This document shows positions 17,853 to 27,898 of a stretch of 64,000 nucleotides of DNA, piece after piece (within the stretch, counting starts at the first letter, position 1; every line of letters starts with the position of its first letter). Made by a program: the position numbers and the translations under genes. Under the pieces are notes generated by a model that saw nothing but the letters and a program-made list of their open reading frames with translations, did no database searches and was not told where the DNA came from. The stretch comes from Bradyrhizobium roseum (GTDB lineage Bacteria; Pseudomonadota; Alphaproteobacteria; Rhizobiales; Xanthobacteraceae): the NCBI RefSeq assembly GCF_030413175.1, contig NZ_CP129212.1, forward strand, positions 6,719,001 through 6,783,000, written 5' to 3'.

Positions 17853-19097
17853 TTATGCCCGGCCCTTGGTCGGGATCTTGTTGAACGGCACGTCCTTGTC
17901 GACCCGGATATCGCCGGGCAGACCGAGCACGCGCTCGGCGATGATGTTGCGCATGATCTCGTCGGTGCCGCCCTCGACGCGGGTGCCCGGCGCGCGCAGC
18001 AGCATCGCCTGGAATTTGCCGGCGACTTCGGCATCTTCACCGCTCAGCGCGCCGGCCGCGCCCTGCAGGTCGAGCGCATACATCGCGACTTCCTGGACCA
18101 TCGAGCCCGCGACCAGCTTGCCGATGGAATTCTCCGGACCCGGACGGTCGCCTTTCGACAACGCCGATATCGCACGCATACTGGTGTATCGCAGGCCGCT
18201 GGCTTTCACCGCATAGTTCGCCAACCGCGAGCGAACGCTGCGGTCCTCGATCGCGGGGCCATCTTCCAGCATCAGGCTGTTGCAGAACTCGAACAGCTCC
18301 GGGAAGCCCGTCGCGACGCCCGCACCGATCGACATGCGCTCGTTCATCAGCGTGGTCAGCGACACGTTCCAGCCATCATTGACGGCGCCGAGCCGCTGTG
18401 AGTCCGGGATTTTCACATCGGTGAAGTAGACCTCGTTGAAGTCGGAGTGGCCGCTGGCCTGCTTGATCGGCCGCACCTCGACACCCGGGCTCTTCATGTC
18501 CAGGAAGAACATGGTGAGGCCCTTGTGCTTGGCGACGGTCGGATCGGTACGCGTGAGCAGGATGCCATAGTCCGAGTAATGCGCGCCCGAAGTCCAGATC
18601 TTCTGGCCGTTGATGATCCAGTCGTCGCCCTGCTTCTCGGCGCGGGTGCGCAGGCCCGCGACGTCGGAGCCGCCGGCGGGTTCCGAGAACAGCTGACACC
18701 AGACCTTCTCGCCGGAGGCCAGCGGCGGCAGGTATTGCCGCTTCTGCTCCTCGCCCGCGAACGCCATCATGGTCGGGCCGCACATGCCATGGCCAATGAT
18801 GAACATGCCGCTGAGCTTGCCGAACGGCCCCTCTTCCTGTTGCCAGATCACGCGCTCGATTGGCGACGAGCCGCGGCCGCCATATTCCTTGGGCCAGTGC
18901 AGGCATGCCCAACCGGCGTCGGCCTTCTTCTTCTGCCAGGCTTTTGCCACCTCAAGCATGTTGGCGTTCTTCAGCCCGGAGCGGCCGAGCGAGGCCTTGC
19001 GCAGCTCGTCCTCATACTGCTTCGGCGCGTTGGCCTGGATCCATGCGCGGGCCTCGGCGCGGAACGCGGCTTCCTGCGGGGTGTCGTCGAAGTTCAT
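17853..19097 (-). CDS. Acyl-CoA dehydrogenase, large-subunit type (copy 2)
   Basis: This 414-residue protein is a tandem paralogue of copy 1: same length, same start MNFDDTPQEA, same FSEPAGGSDVAGLRTR motif and same Glu at residue 253 (LMNERMS), with GGTDEIMRNIIAERVLG in the C-terminal region. Differences are concentrated at about 35-50 and 90-105 and in the helical C-terminal domain. Duplication followed by divergence in substrate pocket or partner choice is likely. Like copy 1 it should oxidise a CoA thioester to the 2-enoyl-CoA and pass electrons to ETF. Confidence 0.87.
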   Translation of the reverse strand: MNFDDTPQEAAFRAEARAWIQANAPKQYEDELRKASLGRSGLKNANMLEVAKAWQKKKADAGWACLHWPKEYGGRGSSPIERVIWQQEEGPFGKLSGMFIIGHGMCGPTMMAFAGEEQKRQYLPPLASGEKVWCQLFSEPAGGSDVAGLRTRAEKQGDDWIINGQKIWTSGAHYSDYGILLTRTDPTVAKHKGLTMFFLDMKSPGVEVRPIKQASGHSDFNEVYFTDVKIPDSQRLGAVNDGWNVSLTTLMNERMSIGAGVATGFPELFEFCNSLMLEDGPAIEDRSVRSRLANYAVKASGLRYTSMRAISALSKGDRPGPENSIGKLVAGSMVQEVAMYALDLQGAAGALSGEDAEVAGKFQAMLLRAPGTRVEGGTDEIMRNIIAERVLGLPGDIRVDKDVPFNKIPTKGRA

Positions 19098-19129
19098 GGC
19101 GTTCTCGCTGTCTGTGTAGGGTGTGTTAG

Positions 19130-19193
19130 CCGAAGGCGTAACCCACCAGGTCTATCTAGCTTCGCTACTGACAATGGTGGGTTACGCCTTCGG
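19130..19193. repeat. Long perfect hairpin between acyl-CoA dehydrogenase genes
   Basis: A perfect 19-bp inverted repeat (19130-19148 and 19175-19193) encloses a 26-nt loop. The arm ccgaaggcgtaacccacca belongs to a dispersed repeat type, and a second, looser relative with a 10-bp stem (AAACCCATCA/TGATGGGTTT) lies at 44788-44826. It lies between the ACAD copy 2 start and the ACAD3 stop, within the operon. Confidence 0.85.
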
Positions 19194-19215
19194 AAAACCC
19201 ACCCTACGGTCAGCA

Positions 19216-20343
19216 TTACGCCGCGTTCTTCTTGCGCATGCGGTCGATCAACTGGTCTTCCCAATATGACAGACTGCCGAGCGTCAGCGCGGTGGCGTTG
19301 GCGCGGCGGTAGTACATGTGGCAGTCGAACTCCCAGGTGAAACCCATGCCGCCATGAACCTGGATGTTGTTCTTTGAGCAATGCTGGAAGGCCTGAGTCG
19401 CGCTGATGCGCGCGGCAGCCGCGGCTTCCGGCAATTCCGAAGCGTTGGTCGAGAGCGCCCACGCGCCGTAATAGCAGTTTGAGCGCGCCAGCGTTGCCGA
19501 GACATACATGTCGGCCAAGATGTGCTTCACCGCCTGGAACGAGCCGATCGGCCGGCCGAAGGCGATACGGTCGAGCGCATAGTCGCGGCCCATTTCCAGC
19601 GCACGGTCGGAGCCGCCGACCTGCTCGAACGCCAGCAGCACGGCGGCGCGGTCGAGCACTTGCGTGAGGATGCTCCAGCCTTCACCGGCCGCACCGAGCG
19701 GCTCAGCCTTGGCGTTCTTGAAGGTGAGTTCGGCCTGGCCCCGGGTCGGATCGACATTGGTCAGTGACTTCGCTTCAACGCCGCCGGCCTTGAGGTCGAC
19801 CAGGAACAGCGAGATGTCGGAGTCGCGGCCGGTCGAGCCGGTGCGCGCGGCAACGACGGCAAAATCGGCGATGGCGCCATCCGGCACCGGCTTCTTCACA
19901 CCGCTAAGCGTGCCCCCGGAGGCCTGCAGCTTGATCGCCTTCGGCGACGGATTGCCCTTGCCTTCGAACAGCGCCAGCGTACCGATCGCCTCGCCGCTTG
20001 CGATCTTGGGCAGCCACTTCTGCTTCTGCGCGTCGGAGCCGGCCAGCAGCAGCGCCTCGGCCGCGAGATAGACGGTGGAGGAGAACGGCACCGGTGCGTT
20101 GGCGCGGCCCATTTCCTCCGCGATCACGCACAGCTCGAGATGACCGGCGCCCGCGCCGCCGAATTCTTCCGGGATCGCGACGCCGAGGAACCCCATGTCG
20201 GCGAGGCCCTGCCACAGCGCCTTGTCGTAGGTCGCCTTGCCGTCGAGCACTTCGCGCACGGCCTTCGGCGGGCACTTTTCGGTGAGGAATTTCCTCGCCG
20301 CGTCACGCATTTGTTTTTGGTCATCGGAGAAATCGAAGTTCAT
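19216..20343 (-). CDS. Acyl-CoA dehydrogenase, small non-catalytic-type subunit
   Basis: This 375-residue ACAD-fold protein has IPEEFGGAGAGHLELCVIAEEMG (starting near residue 58) and a normal C-terminal helical domain with IQVHGGMGFTWE. The aligned catalytic sites are both empty: LDRA (D231) stands where the 414-residue proteins have NER, and YRRANATAL stands where YEGT would be. This pattern is known for the second subunit of alpha2beta2 FadE pairs in actinobacterial steroid catabolism. It lies just upstream of the two large subunits in the same operon. That it pairs with one or both is inference. Confidence 0.85.
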   Translation of the reverse strand: MNFDFSDDQKQMRDAARKFLTEKCPPKAVREVLDGKATYDKALWQGLADMGFLGVAIPEEFGGAGAGHLELCVIAEEMGRANAPVPFSSTVYLAAEALLLAGSDAQKQKWLPKIASGEAIGTLALFEGKGNPSPKAIKLQASGGTLSGVKKPVPDGAIADFAVVAARTGSTGRDSDISLFLVDLKAGGVEAKSLTNVDPTRGQAELTFKNAKAEPLGAAGEGWSILTQVLDRAAVLLAFEQVGGSDRALEMGRDYALDRIAFGRPIGSFQAVKHILADMYVSATLARSNCYYGAWALSTNASELPEAAAAARISATQAFQHCSKNNIQVHGGMGFTWEFDCHMYYRRANATALTLGSLSYWEDQLIDRMRKKNAA

Positions 20344-20384
20344 GGCGTGTTACTCGCGTTGTGTAAGAGTGTGTTTCCTTGGTT

Positions 20385-20521
20385 CGTCGTCCCCGCGAAC
20401 GCGGAGACCTATAACCACCGGCGTTTGTTTTTTATTCGGTATTGGCTCCAACCTGACATCGACGGGCCCCGGCGTATGGGTCCCCGCCCCGTGCGCAATT
20501 GCGCACTAGGCGGGGACGACG
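20385..20521. repeat. Palindromic intergenic repeat with inverted terminal arms (type D)
   Basis: The arms CGTCGTCCCCGC (20385-20396) and GCGGGGACGACG (20510-20521) are perfectly inverted. A 16-bp perfect palindrome gtgcgcaattgcgcac lies at 20491-20506. Related arms occur at 32960-33130. It lies between the ligase stop and the ACAD3 start, within the operon. Confidence 0.75.
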
Positions 20522-20538
20522 TTGGTAGGTGAGTGGTT

Positions 20539-22410
20539 TCATTTCAGCACAATCACATCTTGGCCCGGCTTGTCGGCGTAAAGCTTCTCGACCAGCCCCT
20601 TACGGCGCTCAAGGCCTGCGCGCTGGTTGATGTAGCCCTTGTCGGTGAGTTCGTTGCCGTCGATCGAGGGCGGCTCGGCCATCAGCATGGCCCGCGCGAT
20701 CCGCATGCTGCTGCCGGTGGCAGAGGCATTATGCGCTTCCAACCCGCGCTTCAGGCAGGCGATCACGTCGGGATGCCTGACGACATCTTCGAACGTCGCG
20801 TCGGGATTGCCGACCACCTGCCGACAGGCGTGCAGATTGGGCCACGCGAGCAGCCCGATGAATTCGCGGTCCTGGCCGGCCACCAGCGCGTCGTGCACCA
20901 CGGGCGTGGCGGCGGCAATGGCGTCCGTGCGGAGCGAGCCGACATGGACGAAGGTCCCGGTCGTCAGCTTGAAATCCTCGACCACACGGCCGGCGAAGAT
21001 GATGCCCTGCAGCGGATCCGCTTCATCGACGAATATGCCGGCGTCGCCGATGCAATAAAAGCCTTCCTCGTCGAACATCTTCCTTGTCAGATCAGGCTGA
21101 CCGAAATAGCCGGGCGTGACGTTGATGCCGCGCAGGCGCAGCTCGTATTTCGAGCCGCACGGCACCAGCTTCAGTTCGACGCCGGGGAACGGCAGGCCGA
21201 TCAGGCCGACGCGCTCGGTGTCCCAATAGGTGCCGGTCGAGGTCGGCGCGGTCTCGGTCGACCCCCAGCCGGTGTAGAACACGATACGCTCGCCGGTGGT
21301 CTTCACCGCCAACGCCTGCATGCGGTCATAGAGGTCATCCGGCAGCCGCGCGCCGCCATAGGCCATGATGGAGAGATTCTTGAAGAAGCTGCGGCACAGC
21401 GCGTCGTCTTTCTCCATCGCCGCCGCCAGCGCCGCGTAACCGGCGGGCACGTTGGCGTAATAGGTCGGCGAAATCTCGCGCAGGTTCCGCAGCGTCTCCT
21501 CGATCTGGCCCGGCATTGGCCGCCCATCGTCGATATAGAGCGTGCCGCCATCGACCAGGATCGGATGGAACGCGGCGTTGCCGCCCATGGTGTGATTCCA
21601 CGGCATCCAGTCGAGCATGGTCGCAATCGGGCCGTTGGGATCGCGTGGGCGCACCTGCATCATCATCGCCGCATTGGCGCACATCATCTCCTGCGTATTG
21701 ATGACGGCCTTCGGCATCCCGGTCGAACCCGAGGTGAACAGCAGCTTGCCGACGGTCTCGGGCGCGATCTTCGCAATCGATTCCTCGACGGCGTTCGTCA
21801 CCGGCGTGGCGGCAAGGTCGGCAAACGACACGCTCTTGATGCCGTCGCAGGGCCGCAGCACGTGCACGACGGTGACGCCGGTGAGATCGAGGGCTTTCAA
21901 GGCCTTCTCGAAGGTCGGCCCGTCCTGCACCATCACCACCGCGGGCTTCACCAGGTTGAACAGATATTTGAGCTTGAGATGATCCTGGCTCATCAGCGAA
22001 TAGGCTGGCGACACGGGTGCTGCCGGAAGGCGGGCCTGCATCGCCGCCTGCGTCATCAACGCATGCTCGATCGAGTTACCGGAAAGGATCGTGACGGGAC
22101 GTCCGTCGGCTACGCCAAGATTGAGCAGGCCCTGCGTCAGCCCATCCACGGTGCGCTTGGCTTCGCCGTAGGAGACCTTCCGCCATTGCCGGTCCGCGCC
22201 GCCGCGCTGCGCCAGCCAGATCCGTTCGGGCGCCTCCTTCGCCCATTTTGCGAGCGACGCCGGAATATGCTTCTCGTAAGGCTGCAGCGGAATGCGCGAC
22301 TTCAGAATGATAATGCCATCCGGACGACGCTCGACCGCGATGTCACGCGCCAGCCATTCGATCTTGCGAAAGGCCGGTTTTGTCAGCACGGCGGCTGCAC
22401 TCCCACTCAT
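20539..22410 (-). CDS. Feruloyl-CoA synthase-like acyl-CoA ligase
   Basis: The 623-residue adenylate-forming ligase has the P-loop LFTSGSTGMPK at 224-234, TGWGSTETAP near 385 and a C-terminal domain, with overall length and opening similar to feruloyl-CoA synthases rather than to FadD (about 560). It would activate a carboxylic acid with ATP and CoA, feeding the dehydrogenases encoded just downstream in the operon. The real acid may be a phenylpropanoid or another cyclic acid; nothing in the sequence fixes it. It starts 40 bp after the crotonase stop. Confidence 0.82.
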   Translation of the reverse strand: MSGSAAAVLTKPAFRKIEWLARDIAVERRPDGIIILKSRIPLQPYEKHIPASLAKWAKEAPERIWLAQRGGADRQWRKVSYGEAKRTVDGLTQGLLNLGVADGRPVTILSGNSIEHALMTQAAMQARLPAAPVSPAYSLMSQDHLKLKYLFNLVKPAVVMVQDGPTFEKALKALDLTGVTVVHVLRPCDGIKSVSFADLAATPVTNAVEESIAKIAPETVGKLLFTSGSTGMPKAVINTQEMMCANAAMMMQVRPRDPNGPIATMLDWMPWNHTMGGNAAFHPILVDGGTLYIDDGRPMPGQIEETLRNLREISPTYYANVPAGYAALAAAMEKDDALCRSFFKNLSIMAYGGARLPDDLYDRMQALAVKTTGERIVFYTGWGSTETAPTSTGTYWDTERVGLIGLPFPGVELKLVPCGSKYELRLRGINVTPGYFGQPDLTRKMFDEEGFYCIGDAGIFVDEADPLQGIIFAGRVVEDFKLTTGTFVHVGSLRTDAIAAATPVVHDALVAGQDREFIGLLAWPNLHACRQVVGNPDATFEDVVRHPDVIACLKRGLEAHNASATGSSMRIARAMLMAEPPSIDGNELTDKGYINQRAGLERRKGLVEKLYADKPGQDVIVLK

Positions 22411-22450
22411 ATTGCGTCTCCCGGAATTCAGTCCTTTGCGGATCTTGTCG

Positions 22451-23257
22451 TCATCGCTTGATATAGACAGGCTTTCGCTTTTCGAGAAAGGCCCTGATGC
22501 CTTCGTTGAATTCTTCCGAGCGGCTGCACAACACCTGATTGCGGTCTTCCATCGCGATCACGGCCTCGATCGAACCGGTATCGACGCTCATGTTGAGGCA
22601 CTCCTTGGACAGCCTTAAACCCACCGGCGAGGCCGTCATCATCGCATCGACATAGGGCTCGACGGCCGTATCCAGCCCGCCTTCCTCGACGACCTCGGAA
22701 ACCAGGCCGACCGCCAGTGCACGTTCCGCGCCGATGAAGCGGCCGGTGAGGATCAGTTCGGAGGCGACCGACACGCCAACAAGGCGCGGCAGGAAATAGG
22801 AGGTGCCGATATCGCAACCGCCAAGGCCGAGCTTGATGAAGGCGCAGTTCATCCGCGCCGATTTCGTGGCGATCCGGATATCGGCGGCCAGCGCCAGCGC
22901 AAAACCGCCGCCGGCGGCAGCGCCCTGAACCAGCGCGATGATCGGCTGCGGGCAGCGCCGCATCAGCATCACGATGTCGGCAATACGGCGCTGCGAGTCC
23001 AAGGACTCCGTTACCCCTGGCGGCTCCTGCTGCCCGGCGCGGCGCTTCATCGCATGCTTGAGGTCGAGGCCGGCGCAGAACGAGGCGCCGGCGCCCTTCA
23101 GCACCACGACGCGCGTGGAGCGGTTGCGCTGCAGGCCTTCAAAGTAGGTGTTGAGCGCGTCGATCAGCGAGGGATCGAGCGCGTTAAGGCTGTCCGGGCG
23201 ATTGAGCGTCACCCGGTCGACGCCGTCATGGTGTTCGATCAGCAGCGGTTGAGACAT
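22451..23257 (-). CDS. Crotonase-superfamily protein lacking both hydratase glutamates
   Basis: The 268-residue protein (ATG complementary to 23255-23257) has the CoA-binding ASFCAGLDL (58-66) and the oxyanion loop GAAAGGG. Aligned by eye to rat enoyl-CoA hydratase, the two catalytic Glu positions are A120 (GGGFALALAAD) and F140 (NCAFIKLG), so classical hydratase chemistry is unlikely. An Asp at 149 (GLGGCDIGT) lies near the Asp used by dienoyl-CoA and PaaG-type isomerases. The call is therefore crotonase fold, possibly an isomerase. It sits between the SDR and the ligase genes in the operon. Confidence 0.82.
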   Translation of the reverse strand: MSQPLLIEHHDGVDRVTLNRPDSLNALDPSLIDALNTYFEGLQRNRSTRVVVLKGAGASFCAGLDLKHAMKRRAGQQEPPGVTESLDSQRRIADIVMLMRRCPQPIIALVQGAAAGGGFALALAADIRIATKSARMNCAFIKLGLGGCDIGTSYFLPRLVGVSVASELILTGRFIGAERALAVGLVSEVVEEGGLDTAVEPYVDAMMTASPVGLRLSKECLNMSVDTGSIEAVIAMEDRNQVLCSRSEEFNEGIRAFLEKRKPVYIKR

Positions 23258-23288
23258 GCGAGGCTCCAGCAATACGCCGTCGGACTTC

Positions 23289-23428
23289 ACCCTCCCTTGA
23301 GGGGGAGGGTCGGCGCGAAGCGCCGGGGTGGGGTGATCTCTCCACTCGGGCACTGTTCAAAGCGGAGAGACCGTCACCCCACCCCGCTCGCGCTGCGCGC
23401 GATCGACCTTCCCCCTCAAGGGGAGGGT
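23289..23428. repeat. Branched palindromic intergenic repeat, copy A3 (diverged sequence)
   Basis: The outer arms (accctcccttgag...ctcaaggggagggt), an inner gcgcgaagcgc hairpin, an apical ctctcc/ggagag stem and a second inner hairpin (ctcgcgctgcgcgcgat) occur in the same order as in copies A1 and A2, although most base identities differ. The shared fold with different bases argues for selection on structure or for related mobile palindromes. It lies between the SDR stop and the crotonase start. Confidence 0.8.
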
Positions 23429-23445
23429 AAAAACGCAGCGTCGCT

Positions 23446-24204
23446 TTACCGCGGGGCCATGCGAATGGCGCCGTCGAGGCGGATGGTCTCGCCGTTCAAC
23501 ATCGGGTTCTCGACGATGTGAACCGCGAGATTGCCATACTCCGAGGCATCGCCGAGGCGCGCCGGGTGCGGGACCTGCGCGCCGAGGCTCTTGCGGGCCT
23601 CTTCGTTCAGGCCCATCAGCAGCGGTGTCAGGAACAGGCCGGGCGCGATGGTGTTGACGCGGATCTTGAGGCTAGCGAGGTCGCGCGCGGCCGGCAGTGT
23701 CATGCCGACGATCCCGCCCTTCGACGCCGAGTAGGCGATCTGGCCGATCTGGCCTTCATAGGCCGCAACCGACGCGGTGTTGATGGCAACGCCGCGCTCT
23801 TCGCCGATCGGCGGCGCGGTGGCAAGGCGCTCGGCGAACAGCCGCAGCACGTTGAAGCTGCCGATCAGGTTGACGTTGATGATGCGGACGAATTTTGCCA
23901 GCGGATAGACGCCGTCCTTGCCGACGGTGCGCTGCGAACCGCCGATGCCGGCGCAGTTCATCAGCACGCGCGCGATGCCGTGCGCGGCTTCTGCTTTCGC
24001 AATCGCCGCCTTGATCGCCTCTTCGTCGGTGACGTCGGCGTGCAGGGCAATGCCCTTCACTTCGGCAGCGACTTTTTCGGCGTTTTCCTTGTTCTGGTCG
24101 ATGACGCCGATTTTCGCACCCTTGGCGGCCATGGCGCGGGCGGTGGCGGCGCCGAGGCCGGAACCACCGCCGGTGATGAGAACGGCTACGTCTTGCAACT
24201 GCAT
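23446..24204 (-). CDS. SDR family 3-hydroxyacyl-CoA dehydrogenase (HSD17B10-like)
   Basis: The 252-residue protein has NAD-binding TGGGSGLG (11-18) and the catalytic Ser-Tyr-Lys triad S145, Y158 and K162 (NTASVAAYEG...AYSASKGG). The long loop after MNCAGIGGS and the C-terminal GETIRLDGAIRM match type-2 3-hydroxyacyl-CoA dehydrogenases (HSD17B10/FadB2-like). It would oxidise the 3-hydroxyacyl-CoA to 3-ketoacyl-CoA before thiolysis. It is the first enzyme gene after the TetR regulator, 69 bp downstream. Confidence 0.85.
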   Translation of the reverse strand: MQLQDVAVLITGGGSGLGAATARAMAAKGAKIGVIDQNKENAEKVAAEVKGIALHADVTDEEAIKAAIAKAEAAHGIARVLMNCAGIGGSQRTVGKDGVYPLAKFVRIINVNLIGSFNVLRLFAERLATAPPIGEERGVAINTASVAAYEGQIGQIAYSASKGGIVGMTLPAARDLASLKIRVNTIAPGLFLTPLLMGLNEEARKSLGAQVPHPARLGDASEYGNLAVHIVENPMLNGETIRLDGAIRMAPR

Positions 24205-24273
24205 GGTAACAACCTTTCCTTGGACGTTTCTTCTCTGGACTTGGAACCTACTTGTATCGTGGCGATGCGACCG

Positions 24274-24936
24274 TCATCCAGTGGCCGCAGCCCCCTGATC
24301 TTTTTGATTGAGCATACCGCCGCAGATCAGCGCTTCCATATGCTTGATGTATTCGCGGCAGACCTCGTCGGTCACCGGACCGACGCCGGTCGCGCGCGAC
24401 ATCGCATGGCGGCCGAAGAACAGGTGGTCGCAGGCGCCGATCAGGCTGGTGTAGAACAGCACCGGATCGATCTTGCGGAACTCGCCGGCCTTGACGCCTT
24501 CGGCCAGCAGCCGGCGATGAAATTCCAGCAGCGGTGCGACGAAGAACTTCGACACCTCGTCGGCGGCTTCCGCGCTGCTCTCGTGCAAGAGGTAATGGAT
24601 CAGCCGGTTCATATAGGGGAACTGGTGATAGGCGCGGATGATGCCGCCGATATGCAGGCGCAATTTCGCGGTTGGCGAGATCGGCTGGCTGATGAGGTAT
24701 TCGAGCTGCGACACCTCGGTCGCCGCGTCGCGCGCCAGCAGCGCCAGCAGCAGACCATCCTTGTTGCCGAAGTGGTATTTCACCAGTGCGGCATTCACGC
24801 CCGACTTTTGCGCGATGTCGGATAGCGACACCTCGATGGCGGCGCGCTCGATCATCAGTTCGCTCGCCGCCACGAGCAGCTTTTCGGCCGTGCTGTTCCT
24901 GCCGCCGGGAAGCCTGCTCGTTGCGCTTGTATTCAA
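24274..24936 (-). CDS. TetR-family transcriptional regulator of the catabolic locus
   Basis: I favour the TTG (complement of 24934-24936) with AGGA about 6 nt upstream; an in-frame ATG exists at 24987. The N-terminal helix-turn-helix is clear (SLSDIAQKSGVNAALVKYHF), followed by a helical ligand domain of about 150 residues. It lies divergent from the thiolase gene and heads the minus-strand operon, the classic position for a local repressor. Regulators of this kind often respond to an acyl-CoA intermediate; that is inference. A candidate operator is at 25008-25027. Confidence 0.85.
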   Translation of the reverse strand: MNTSATSRLPGGRNSTAEKLLVAASELMIERAAIEVSLSDIAQKSGVNAALVKYHFGNKDGLLLALLARDAATEVSQLEYLISQPISPTAKLRLHIGGIIRAYHQFPYMNRLIHYLLHESSAEAADEVSKFFVAPLLEFHRRLLAEGVKAGEFRKIDPVLFYTSLIGACDHLFFGRHAMSRATGVGPVTDEVCREYIKHMEALICGGMLNQKDQGAAATG

Positions 24937-25007
24937 GGGTGTTCCTATTGCCCGCTGACCGTAAATCCGGGCCGCACATAAGCGCATGCCGCGGCTGCAC
25001 TCAAGAG

Positions 25008-25048
25008 TTAATTGATTGATTGACTAAATCCCCCGATGCCCCTTAAAT
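25008..25048 (+). promoter_or_regulatory. Candidate promoter of the thiolase gene with overlapping TetR operator
   Basis: TTGACT (25020-25025) and TTAAAT (25043-25048) are separated by 17 bp, a good -35/-10 layout about 50 bp upstream of the thiolase ATG. The 20-bp imperfect inverted repeat at 25008-25027 (TTAATTGATT/GATTGACTAA) overlaps the -35 box and could bind the divergent TetR protein. All its mismatches are transitions. This is inferred from position and sequence only. Confidence 0.45.
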
Positions 25049-25096
25049 CCGGCCCAACTTACCAACACCACCAACAAACATTCAGGGAGAACAGAC

Positions 25097-26269
<1,173 letters not shown>

Positions 26270-26291
26270 AAACAAGAAAATCAATGACGAC

Positions 26292-26328
26292 TGGCGAGCA
26301 GGGAGTGCGCTTCCTGCTCGCCATTTTC
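26292..26328 (+). terminator. Terminator-like hairpin between thiolase and acyl-CoA ligase genes
   Basis: A perfect 11-bp stem (26292-26302 with 26313-26323) and a 10-nt loop are followed by TTTT. It is 23 bp after the thiolase stop and only about 17 bp before the next ATG. It can end thiolase transcripts or act as an attenuating, partly read-through site upstream of the ligase. Confidence 0.7.
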
Positions 26329-26344
26329 ATATGAGGAAGCACCC

Positions 26345-27886
26345 ATGACCCACCCGTCCATCCACGCCCGCACCTACCCGAACAAGATCGCCTACCAGAT
26401 GGCCGGTACCGGCAAGGCGATCACCTATCGCGAACTGGACGAGCTTTCGAACCAGGGCGCGCAGCTGTTCCGTTCGCTCGGCCTGAAGGCCGGCGACCAC
26501 ATCGCGCTCTTAATGGAAAACCGCCTCGCCTTCATGGAAATCTGCTGGGCGGCGCAACGCGCGGGCCTCTATTACACCGCGATCAGCCGCTATCTGACTC
26601 AGGACGAAATCGCCTACATCGTGAAAGACTGCGGCGCAAAGGTTTTCATCACCACGCCGAAATGCGCCGAGCAGGTCCGCAGCCTGGTCGGCCAGATCGG
26701 CGGGCCGCTGCTCTACATGATGGACGAGCCCGAGCCGGGCTTCCGTTCGTTCGACAAGGAAGCGGCCGAGCAGCCGGCCATGCCGATACCCGATGAAGTG
26801 GCGGGCTACGACATGCTGTATTCGTCCGGCACCACCGGGCGACCCAAGGGCATCAAGAAGGATTTCGAGGGCAAACCGATCGACGAGCCGAATGCGTTTC
26901 TCAAGATCCTGTGCGCCGACATGTGCGGCATGTCGTCCGACAGCATCTATCTGTCGCCGGCGCCGCTCTATCACGCGGCACCCTTGCGCTTCAACATGAT
27001 TGCGACCGTGCTCGGTGGCACCTCCGTCATCATGGAGCATTTCGATGCCGAGGAATTTTTGAAGCTGGTCGAAAAATACAACATTACGCAGTCGCAGCTG
27101 GTGCCGACCATGTTCGTGCGCATGCTGAAACTGCCGGACGAGGTGCGGCAGCGCTATGACGTCTCGACGCTGAAGGGCGCCATCCATGCCGCAGCGCCCT
27201 GCCCGGTCGACGTCAAGGCCAAGATGATCGAATGGTGGGGACCGATCCTGATCGAGTATTACGCCGGCTCCGAGGGCAACGGCGTCACGGTGTCGACCTC
27301 GCAGCAATGGCTGACCCATCGCGGCACCGTCGGCCGCGCCGTGGTCGGCAAGGTGAAGATTCTGGACGAGAACGACGAGGAGCGGCCGACAGGCGAGATC
27401 GGCACGGTCTACTTCGCCGACGCGCCGGTTTTCACCTATCACAACGATCCCGAGAAGACGAAGAAGGCCTACAACGAAAAGGGCTGGTCGACGCTCGGCG
27501 ACGTCGGCTATCTCGACGCCGAAGGCTTCCTCTATCTCACCGACCGCAAGAGCTACATGATCATCTCGGGCGGGGTGAATATCTACCCGCAGGAGACCGA
27601 GGACGTGCTGATCAGCCATCCCGCCGTCTCCGACGTCGCGGTGTTCGGCGTGCCGAACGAGGAAATGGGCGAAGAGGTCAAGGCCGTGGTGCAGCCGCAC
27701 GACATGTCGAAGGCCGGCAAGGCGCTCGAGGCCGAATTGATCCTGTTCTGTAGAAAGCATCTATCGCCGATCAAATGCCCGAAGAGCATCGACTTCGAAG
27801 CCGAACTGCCGCGCACGCCGACCGGCAAGCTGGTGAAGCGGCATTTGCGCGACAAATATTGGCCGAAGCCGGCGGTGAAGGCGTAG
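26345..27886 (+). CDS. Acyl-CoA synthetase (AMP-forming)
   Basis: The 513-residue ligase has the P-loop YSSGTTGRPKGIKK near 158-171, YYAGSEGNG near 306 in the A5 position, GDVGYLD and DRKSYMI with GGVNIYPQE, and the catalytic Lys in RTPTGKLVKRHL near the C-terminus. It groups by eye with FadD3/FadD4-like acyl-CoA ligases and differs clearly from fadD at 8627 and from the 623-residue ligase. RBS AGGAAG lies about 6 nt upstream. It probably activates the same class of acids as the divergent operon processes. Confidence 0.87.
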   Translation: MTHPSIHARTYPNKIAYQMAGTGKAITYRELDELSNQGAQLFRSLGLKAGDHIALLMENRLAFMEICWAAQRAGLYYTAISRYLTQDEIAYIVKDCGAKVFITTPKCAEQVRSLVGQIGGPLLYMMDEPEPGFRSFDKEAAEQPAMPIPDEVAGYDMLYSSGTTGRPKGIKKDFEGKPIDEPNAFLKILCADMCGMSSDSIYLSPAPLYHAAPLRFNMIATVLGGTSVIMEHFDAEEFLKLVEKYNITQSQLVPTMFVRMLKLPDEVRQRYDVSTLKGAIHAAAPCPVDVKAKMIEWWGPILIEYYAGSEGNGVTVSTSQQWLTHRGTVGRAVVGKVKILDENDEERPTGEIGTVYFADAPVFTYHNDPEKTKKAYNEKGWSTLGDVGYLDAEGFLYLTDRKSYMIISGGVNIYPQETEDVLISHPAVSDVAVFGVPNEEMGEEVKAVVQPHDMSKAGKALEAELILFCRKHLSPIKCPKSIDFEAELPRTPTGKLVKRHLRDKYWPKPAVKA

Positions 27887-27898
27887 CACCCGCTTGAC

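Noticed and set aside
20539..22410. Ferulate as the certain substrate of the 623-residue ligase
   Set aside because: No vanillin-forming hydratase-lyase or vanillin dehydrogenase is nearby, and the neighbouring crotonase lacks both Glu residues, so the substrate is left open.
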